Source: Anastatus disparis
Lineage: Eukaryota > Arthropoda > Insecta > Hymenoptera > Eupelmidae
Direction of reading: 5' to 3'
DNA length: 64,000 nt
NCBI GenBank assembly: GCA_017163975.1
Contig: JAFFSR010000239.1
Coordinates: forward strand, 1,984,001-2,048,000
Part shown: positions 50,096 to 60,800 of the stretch, in pieces
How the letters are laid out: each line of letters opens with the position of its first letter
Position numbering within the stretch: position 1 is the first letter of the stretch
Notes under the pieces: model-generated
What the model saw: only the letters and a program-made list of their open reading frames with translations
The model's database searches: none
What the model was told of the DNA's origin: nothing
Translations under genes and position numbers: made by a program

Positions 50096-53000
50096 AAAAA
50101 GATGAAGAGATAGAGATAAAGTATTGGCTCTATCTCTCTCGATGTGCATTATAATGCGTATATAATATACATGTATATATGCATTATAGTAGTTAGTGTA
50201 CGTATACGTGCGTCGTTATATCCGCAAATCTGTACATCAAAAGGGCGAAAGAGAGAGAGAGGAAAAAAAGGGACAAAATTGTCCGCACGATGAACCTGAC
50301 CCACACCAAAAGTGCAAGACTTGTACCAATGTACGTACGGTCCTATTAAGATTCTAAAAAAAGATTCATCCCGAAGCTTTTTATTGTTTTAAAAATATAA
50401 AAAGCTACGATATGCTTTACAGGAGCCTAGGAGTAGGAGGCGAACTTTAAATATATTAAATTGGCTACGATATATCAATTGACCAGAGTGCGATGATCGT
50501 TGATGATGAGAGCTATTATTGCTATGTGTGTATGTAAAGAATGAGAATTCGTTTGAACGTTTGCTTATATACTAAAAGCATTAAAGTCGATGCCCAGCAA
50601 GTAAAAAAAAGCTCCGCTGTATATCTATACTGGTTTAATTTGATTATTGTAATGTTGTTATTATATACACGAATGTTTTCTACAAGTGGGTCAATAGTTA
50701 AAATCTATTGTATGTTCAAGGATAGTTAATCTTTTTTTTCTTTTAATTTTATTACAAATTTTTAGTTAAAAATAATTTATTTGTAATTTAAGAATTCGTT
50801 TTTGATTTTTTAAATTCGAAATCGATTTTTTTACCATTTTATAATCAGTAGAAATTGAAAAGATTTTTTTACCATTTTATGATCAATTTTTTGACATTAC
50901 TATTGCTAATTGCCATGAATTGTTATATACACTATTTTTTATGTTCACATTTCTACCAGGATAGGTAATAGTTCGACTTGATTGTTTCTATTAATTGTGT
51001 GATAATTTATTTTATTATTTATTTTTAATAACTAAATTGCATTTTTAAATAACTGGAAAATTAATTTTTTATAAGAGAGAAACATAATTATTAATTTTTT
51101 ATTATGATTTGATAATTAGCATTAAAAATATCGATGAAAATGAATTTATGAATTAAAGAATTTATTAAAAAATTTTAAACAGTCAACTAAAGATTAAAAT
51201 TTCCTTATCCCTAAAAATAATTCTAATAATAAATAGATAAAAGAAAATTAATATGTCAATAAAACAAAAGTACACCATGCTGTCGTTTAATTAACGTTTC
51301 ATTAAAGAACAATGTAAAAAGAGGAGGTATTAATAGCACCTGAAAAAAAAAATTTTTTTAAATAATAATAATGTTCGCCCGTGAAGCGGTTAAAAGTTCA
51401 AGCTTTAAAAAAAAAATAAAGAGGGAAGGAATTCATTCTGACAATGTATAACTAATTGAAGTATTAATCATAACCGATATTACACAACAGCGATATAATA
51501 ATGAGATGCACTTTATATAGGTGGCGATTCGCGAACGTTTTATAAAGTGCCCATCACGTTTTACATATACATGTACACGCACACATCTTGCGCAATAAGC
51601 GCGTGTCTTATTATGACTTGTATATACATTATATGGATTATATGTATATAAATATACGAGTATATATGTATATCATATTGTATGAACTTAAACGCAGTTT
51701 TCCCCGGCACGATACTTGTGATATTATATGATTACAGTCACTGGATATGATACACTATGAAGTACTACGTGTAGAATAAACTAAATTATCGAAATTAAAG
51801 AAACTGTTCATTTAATTAATTTAAAACTGACAAATCAAAGATAAAATTGAAGAAATTTCATTTCTAACACATTAACAAATTTCTTAATCAAATGGTCATG
51901 ATCCATTATTTGTAACCTTTAATAAAGGACATGATCATTTCAGTAATTTTCTTTATCAATTTTAGTTGGACTTTTGTACTGCTCAAGGTTGTTTTGAAAG
52001 CATCGCAATTCCCTTAAAATTTTTTATCTAAAATTTAGCTGAAAATATGAAGATTGATAATAGATCTACAGATATGAAATTTTTGGTATTATCATAGCAA
52101 ATATTTGTGACGTTGAAATAAATTAATACAAAATTACAAACTCTTTTGATAGTTCTAAATATTAATTTTTATTTAAAAATTTGAAGATCTTAATTTTCTA
52201 AATTCTGTGATTATAACTTTCAAATTATTTATAATATCTACTTACTACGTTGTAAGTTATAATTCGAGTTACCACATTGTTTAGATATTTTAACTTTAAC
52301 CCTTAGAAGACCAACATGACGCTATACGATGTTATAATCCGAATCACCAACATTCAACCTTGGTTTGGTTCTAAATTGGGGTCCACAAATCTTTTAAATA
52401 AAATTTTAATAAAATAATGAGCTTTGAAAATATTTGTAATATTAAAAAGCAATTTAGAACCAAACCATGTTGGTAGTTTGGGCCATGAAATCATATGGCG
52501 TCATGCCAGTTCTCTAAGATTATTGCATATAATATATCAAAACTTATTGGAAAAAAGAATAATATTATATAATTTATATAATTTGATGGGGAAGACGGAC
52601 TAGTTGTCAATTTTTTAAAATTTGATTTTTCGTGCAGAAAAGATAAGACCTACGAAAAAGATAAAAAGCACTTTTAAAAGTACTCTGTTATAACAATATT
52701 CGAAAATTTTTTGAGAATCAAAAACCCAATAAAATTATAAAAAAGTTTATTTAGGCATATTTTTACAATTTTCGAGGTGAATTGGCTGAGGGCTCGGGGT
52801 AAGTTGGCAAATAAGCTATTAATCATAAAATAAAAATTGTTAATTCCAACAAAATTTAATAGTTTTATCATAATTGTACATTGTATATTGTAAATATACA
52901 AAGCTTAATTTGATAAATATAAAAAATATTAACAAAAATTAGAATGAATTGAACATTTAACTAAATATATATAAATACAATATAGTGTAATTGATTTTTT

Positions 53001-56000
53001 TCTTCAAACTTGGAATCGAATATTAAATACAAATAATTCAAAACTTACTAATTTTACTTTGAGTAGGGGAGACCGGGGCTAAAAGTAACAGAGGTAAATA
53101 TTAACACTCAATATATAACAACGCGAACAGTCTTACAGGTTCCATAGGTATTTTTGTGTGTTTAATATAAAGTCCTCTGTGATGTAAACATATTTAGTGC
53201 CGCCCGCAACGTCGCAGAAGAGAGACGTAGAATACAGTCTTTTTTGACAGGTTTTATAAAATTTTCACATACATAAATATTCGTTTTCGATTTTATCTGA
53301 TATAATTAATATTGAAATTATTTTATGTTAACGTTAAAAATAAGTTATTTAATCGCATTAATATTTTATGCATCATATTAATATAAATATTAATATAATA
53401 TAAAAAATGGGTATGTTTGAGCAGATATTAACAAACCTTTGGGATAAATATTAACACTGTTAATTTACAACATTATGATTTCGATAACGATGACTAAATA
53501 TTTTAGATAAAAAATTAATTCAAAAAGAACTGTACTATGATTTTTATGTTTATAGATATTGTATAATTAATTTTTTTATTTATAATAATAATTAATGCGT
53601 AGAATAAAAAAATCATATTATTTTTCCGAAAAATACTAATAATTTATTTACATTTGGTTATAATTTCATTTTATTATTTGCGTATATATTTATATTTATT
53701 TATAACTAAAATATTAGTTTTTTTAATATTAATTAATTGTTCGTATTTACTGTCAAATTGCATCTTCATAATAAAAAGAACTAATGTTAATACTTACCCC
53801 ACACTCGGGGTAAAAATTAACATGGAAACTTTTTTAATATATCTCCTCCCAAAAAAAATCTATTGGTGATTTAAAAAAAATCCTGTGCGAAATCATAGCT
53901 GATAGCTTACACTAACATATAAAATGGGCTGTATAATAAAATAATACTTAGATAAAAAAAAATAGAGGTTTTTTCAAAAAATGTTAATACTAGCCCCGGT
54001 GTCTTCTATGTTAAAACATTAAAACTAACCTTTGTAGTGTGTTTACCCAGCAATTTCAATCAACCAACGATGGAAAATATTCGCAAGATTATTGTACACT
54101 TTAGGTCTAAGCAACGCAGTGTCACGACTTTTGTTTGTGTACGTATTCGCGATTTGCCTACGTATCGCTACTGACAACTGGTCCCAGTTTCCCCTATTTT
54201 TATTTAAAAATTATTTAAGAGGATCAATTTAAAAAACGGAAATAAGTATAGCTTAATATGCGGTACAAAATTTTATTTAACTTTATCTAAATACACATTG
54301 AAGAAAGACTATATCCTACTTATTTAGGAACGTAAACAATACTATTAGGTGCTGTACAAAGTTTTGAATTTAAAAAATTAATATCTTTTAATATATTTAT
54401 TTTATAATATAATAAAAAAAAGACGTTCGAATGACAACTTAATGAAAGTTCGTCACTAACACGATGAAAGAAATACCAACAATAGTATTTATTACTTGCT
54501 TTGTTTTTGCCTCAAAATATATGAAGATACGACGATCTTAATGTAATCTTAAAGTTTTTCAAATCCGATATTCATATTCGTTACATAAAATTAACCCTTT
54601 TTTTATTAAATCGGAAATATAAAATATTCAATTAACGATACATATAGTTTTATCTCTACAGCAGTCAACCGATATAAATTTATTGCATTTCCGATAATAA
54701 TTAAGTGCCATTATACAAAAAATGTTTACGGCTGATCTTTTGTAAATGCAAGTGTTTTGTATAAAAAAATATCTAGAAAAGAATAATTTCAATATGAAAA
54801 AAAAAGGAAATTTTCCGAAGATGTAGTTTTTTTAAAATTAATATGATATCATAACATAATCTGTCCGGAAACCTCGACGATCAACTGCGTACTGATTGTC
54901 AGCTTGACACTCGTAATAACCAGCATCTTTCTGGGTTGCTGGATCAATTTCCATTTTTGATTTCATAGTATCATTACCCATCGGCCATTCGTGTACCTAA
55001 AAAAAATTATTCACGTAAATATATATTTGTGAAACGCAATGAAAATATAAATAAAATTAACGTTTTCAGAACTGATTTTTTCTAAGGGAAATCTAAAAAA
55101 ATCCAATAACGATTTCAAGATGATTTTTGTTTATGTTTACAATTCTTGCTATTTTTGCAATGAAAAATTTTTTTTCTTTTTTTACAATTTTTTGACATTT
55201 TAACAACGTATATAATAATTTAGAACCACATTCTAAGATCAAAAAGTGTTAATGATCGACAAAAGACAGAACTTATTAATTTAAATTATAATGTACATTG
55301 GTTTTGAAAGGGTCAAAAGAAATTCCTACTATATTTTTTTAAAATTATAAATCAGATCAAAGTATTTATAAAAGAAAATAATTTAAATTAAAAAAAAAAA
55401 ATAATACCTGGAAAAATTTATGTTGATAAAGTTCAACACCATCCTTAAACCACGTTATTTCCGGTCTAGGAATCCCTGTTGCCATACAGAAAAAGGTGAT
55501 CTTTCTACCTAACATATAATCCAATTCAAAATGCGATGCTTTTGTTATTTTTGCACCCTATAAACAATATGGTTAAAGTTAATATTTTTGTTCAAATTAT
55601 ACTTTTAAACTTCAAGTCTAAACATGTTTATACAGCAAAACAAATAAAATTTTATGATAGCCATCGTGAATATTACAACTAATGGGCTTTATCCTGACTA
55701 TTGACCGCAAGAGAAATTTTATTTAATATGATATTTGAGTTCAAGTGGAACTTTTTGAATTGTTAAAACGTTCTAGCTGAATTATACCGTTGCTGTTAGC
55801 GTTAAATAATATTTTTAAAAGAAACAAAATTACAATGAAAATTAATTTATATATAGCAAAATTTATAGATACTTTAAAGCAAAATTTTTTATCAAAAATT
55901 GTTATTATATTTTATGATTTATAGAAGAAATATTAAAAATAATATGAATTATTCGTTAAATAAAACGGAGAAATAATAATGAAAATTGTAGAAATATAAA

Positions 56001-57810
56001 GTTACTTATTAGTCCGTCTTACTAAACTCAGGCATAACTACTGAAATAACGTGAATTTTCTAAAATTAGGATTTTAATTTTAAAAAGATAGTACATTTTT
56101 TTTAAATTAAAATATTCCTTTTCTAAAATCAACAATAGTCATAATGTCTATTTTTGCCATTAAATAATTTTTTAATAATTACAATTAATCTTTAATGAAA
56201 ATAAACGAAACATTAATTCAAACGATAAAAAATTTCATATCTTCAGAGAACATCAATTTTTTCAAGTAAATTAAATTTAAATAATTTAATAAATTACTTA
56301 AATAAAAAAAATATTTTTTTTGAATTTTTTATTAAACTTACGTCCTTGTTTTCATAATAATTAATTGAACTAGGATTACGATTTGGTATGAGAATAGGCA
56401 TTCTAGAACCAAATAAACGACCTCTACCAATTCCACGTCCACGTCCACCGCCACCACCTTTAGCTGCATCAGTAGGGCCAATAAGTAAAATCATTGCCAT
56501 AACTAATAATAACAACAGCAGCTGACAGTGCCACCTCTTCATTTGACCTTGATACATGAATTGTATGTGTGAGTTAGTGCAATGTAAACGACGTAAACGT
56601 TGTTCATTAAAACATTATTTTAACTCATTATTCGTTATCTTTCTATTTTTTATTCGTCAAACAAATTCTTTTTTCATTTTTTCTTTTACTATATTTTCAT
56701 AAATAGTAAATTTATATATATTTTGTATGTTATTTGTAATAATTTTAAATTATAATTTGAAATTTTATAGTATTAGTATTTGAATGTTGAACAAAAAGTA
56801 AATTCTATTTTCGATAGATTTTATTTTAATACTGTTGTAAAATTTATCGGATTTGTAAATAAATTAATTTTAAACAATATTCAGAGATAATTAGGCGAAA
56901 TTCGAGGGAAAATATTCTTTAAACAGTTACTTAATATTTTGAACTTTTACCTGATATTTTATCTACATAGCCCCAAAAAGTTAATAATATATATGACATG
57001 TAATCAATTACTTTTTTGAAAAATTTTTCAACTTTAATTGAGTACACAGATTTCTTACCTGTTTAAATTATTCATATTCAATAAAATAACAAAAATTTAA
57101 CTTTAAATATTTATTTTTAAATCAAGCTTAATTAAATTTTTATTGTAACTATTCTTTTAAAACAATTGAGATTTATTATTCCTCAAATTTTAACAATCTA
57201 ACAATTGTCAATTAAAAATTCCCACCTTCACTAACTCATCACCTCACATTGTTCAAAATTTAAATATAACAAAACTAGGAAACAATAAATAATTAGCGCT
57301 AAAAGAAAAAAAATCAACACTATGCTTACCAGAAAACCAAAAAAAAAAAAAAAATATGTAAATCTCTCTGTGAAACGTCCGTCACTGACACTATATCGAC
57401 TGCAATATGCGTACACACGTTATATCCGCGGGCTTTGGGCAACGAGCATAAAGCTCGATGCGTATATTCCTCAACTCTAACGCGTGTGTGGGGCTCTACC
57501 CTCTTGGTATACTAGAAGCTCTTGAACGAAGATAAATGAAGAATAAAAAAAAAATAATAAAAAAATAATAGTATTATGCATGTATATATGTAAAACTCGT
57601 ACGTATGGAGAAAGGGATCTATATATATATACAAACCGGTGTTATAACTTTATAGTACATATTACATTAAAACGAGTGGAAAAGAGAGATAGAAATGAAA
57701 GAGAGAAATATATACACATAGGCAAAGTTATGAATCTCAATTGAATAATTATGAATAAGCGATTGCTGTCGACACTGCTTGAACCAATCGACGCTTACTC
57801 GATCATTATT

Positions 57811-57842
<32 letters not shown>

Positions 57843-60800
57843 CATCACATCATCATGATTATGATGATGGAAATTTGATGACAAAACTTGAATCAAACGT
57901 GTGTGCGTGTTAGCTTTGGTACAGTGCAAAGCCTTGGGAGGGTTTATTGCGTGGCTTGCCAAAATATATGTATAATCGGTTGAAGGATTTTAAAATTAAT
58001 GACCTCTGATGTGCTATACATCGAACGTACATATATCACTGCTACTGGGACTTGTTCTATGAGTGCATTTATAAATATAGTCAGTGAGTTTGCGTACCTT
58101 TATGAATTTATAAGTTAACGCGCGTTTGAATTTATTACTACGCATGCGGATTATGAATTTTTTAAATATTTATATTTAAAGATTTTGAATTTATTTATTT
58201 TTTCTCAAAATATTAATTAATTATCAGTGGTTTTAAAATATAATCTTTTAGCAACTACTTTTTCAATTGCATTTTAATTATAATAATATTTATCATCGCG
58301 CCTTACGTTGAGAATTCATATAAGATGTTTGTTTTTATTGACAGATATTGAACGTTTATTTTTTTAATATTTTATTTATTGGTGAATTTTTTATACGTAT
58401 TAATATGATCATTTATGAATTATGTTATCATTAATTTTGTTTAGTTTTATTTGTTTAATCAATTAAAAAGTTGACTACATAAGCTAAAAGATTATATTAA
58501 TGTAACTATTTCACACCTCAAAATAAAAAAGTCTTTAATTATCCTATATTAACTAAAAATTTTAAAATTAAAAAAAGAGAAGTTTTTTATAGCATTAAAT
58601 AAGCAAAAAATGACTATAAATCATGCTTACTTCATTTGAACACTTTGGCTTAATAATTTTTATATCTGGGTTTTAAAGGGTTGATGAACTGAAAACGCAT
58701 ATAAAAATCACAATAAAATAATAATAATTTTTTTAAAACAAGTATATATTCTAAAAAAATATAAATTTCTTGTTTTTCAGAGGTTTATGGAACGTGCCAT
58801 TTGTAAGCAGTTGTTACTTGGTTAACGCAAGCTTATTAACAAACGATGCAACAAAACCATCCTACGTCGAAAAGGATTTAGATCCTGACATGGCATTTGC
58901 CTACGCCAATCGTCGTCGTGATATATTTATGTACGTAAGCAATAGATTAGATTTCGGTCATCTTGTCAATCTAGATACTTTCAATACTTCGTTGACGCAT
59001 CCTGACATGTATCAAGTATTCGAAAATAAGCTTGATTGGGAGAAACGATATATTCATGAGAATTATTCAAAGAGTTTCGATCCAGAAAATAAGCCTATAC
59101 AGGTAAGAAAAGTCATTTGTCATTTTTTATTTTTAAGGGATCAAAATCAAATTTATTTTGATTCTTTTTTTAATGAAAATTATTTATAATTTAACGCACT
59201 AGTATCGAAAAGTACTACTAGTCAGGTGATCAGTCAATACTTTGACTATTGTATCAAAATTATAATTTGTTAGAATTATTAAATATTTATTTTTAGCCTT
59301 GCCCAGACGTTTTCTGGTTCCCCATTGTTACCGACAGGTTTGCCCAAGAGTGGGTTGAAATAATGGAAGGTTATGGGAAATGGTCCGATGGTTCAAATTA
59401 TGTAAGTTAATTTTTTTTTCGTTTATGGAAAAAAATTTTTTTATAAAATTTAATTTTTATGAACAGTTCAGAGTAACACATTATGCAAAAATTTGTTTAA
59501 AAACATATTATATTAGTAGAATTTATTACAAAAAAACTAATTAATTTATTGAATTGCCAAAATTTTTTTTATTGAATTCTGATAAAAAATATCTTAAAAA
59601 ATTTGTTAGAAATTAAAATCAACTTTGAACTGTTTATGCATAACGATGCATCTGTCGAAATTTCATAAAACTATTAGCGCCATAAAAAAAAATTTCATAC
59701 TTGTTCATGAAGTTGGTAAGTGTTAAGAAATTAAATTTTAAAAAAAGTACTTATAAAACATACATACATCATCATCAAAAGGATTTGGTCAAAAAACTAA
59801 TCCATAAAGTACATTTAAAATTTTATAAAACTAAATAAATATACAGGATCCAAGATTATCGGATGGTTACGAGAACGTGCCAACCCGTGATATACATATG
59901 AATCAAGTTGGACTTGAATCACATTGGTTATTCTTCTTAAGAAATTACATAAGACCTTTACAAGAGCTCGTCTTCATTGGCTATTTTCACGACGTAAGAT
60001 ATATTTTTCTAAAATAATACTCATCCTCTTTTTTCTTTTTTTTTTGTTTGCTCCCCTTCCTTCATTGGGGGAACAAATTTAGGACCCGCGGCTCGAAAAT
60101 GGTTACGAAGCCGTGCCAACGCGCGATATACACATGACACAAGTAGGTCTCGACGAATCCTGGCTTGAATTCCTTAGAGTATATGTCAATCCGTTGCAGC
60201 AACTCGTTTTCACGGGATATATCGACTATGTAAGAGTCTTAAAAAAAAAGGAAAAAAAAAATTACGATGAAGGCTGCTTGTGCTTTAATTAATTATTTAT
60301 TAACGGACAGAGAAAAAGAAATGTTTATAAAGAAAATTCTTATTTAGAAAATTACGTCTTTTTATATATTTCATAAAAGAAAATAAATAATTATTAAACT
60401 TTTTATTTAAATAAGAAAGATATAAATTTTAGTGTTTAGGATCATTTTAATAGCATCAATATAATTCAATTTATAAACATTTCTTTTTTCTTATATTTAA
60501 TATTTTAGAAAAGAAATCAAAAAATTATATTGGTACAAGGAGGTGTATTTTGGTAATTATTAAAAGAAGATTTTGAAAATTCGTATGTATAGTACAACAC
60601 TGTATCACAAGCACATGTGGATTATCAGCAACTTTGCACTGCTTCTGACTTTTGATAATTCGAGCACAAATGGAAAATAGGTAGTACATTTCGTAACTCG
60701 TACGGAAAGGCTTTATTTACGAAACGGAAAGTTTACGATCCGTAAGGGTTGTAGCGAGTTTCCCAAGAAAGTCTTTGCGCGTAGTTGCGAACTGAATGTT

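Larger units (their letters stand above)
47288..58780 (+). other. PLOD intron 5, hosting two antisense genes and several transposon remnants
   Basis: GT at 47288 pairs with AG at 58779-58780; codon Arg is split AG|A across it. The intron contains, on the minus strand, the oig-4-like genes at 47998-49163 and 54838-56557. It also contains the foldback or MITE-like elements at 48576, 52296 and 52588, a (GA)n tract near 50050 and an (ATC)n tract near 57811. The richer stretches upstream of each Ig gene (about 49860-50520 and 57380-58110) are their likely promoter regions. The rest is AT-rich and unremarkable. Confidence 0.8.

Noticed and set aside
59847..60229. Both PLOD exons 8a and 8b used together in one mRNA
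   Set aside because: Frame would allow it, but a duplicated 49-residue segment inside the dioxygenase domain is not seen in the family; kept only as the alternative to test.
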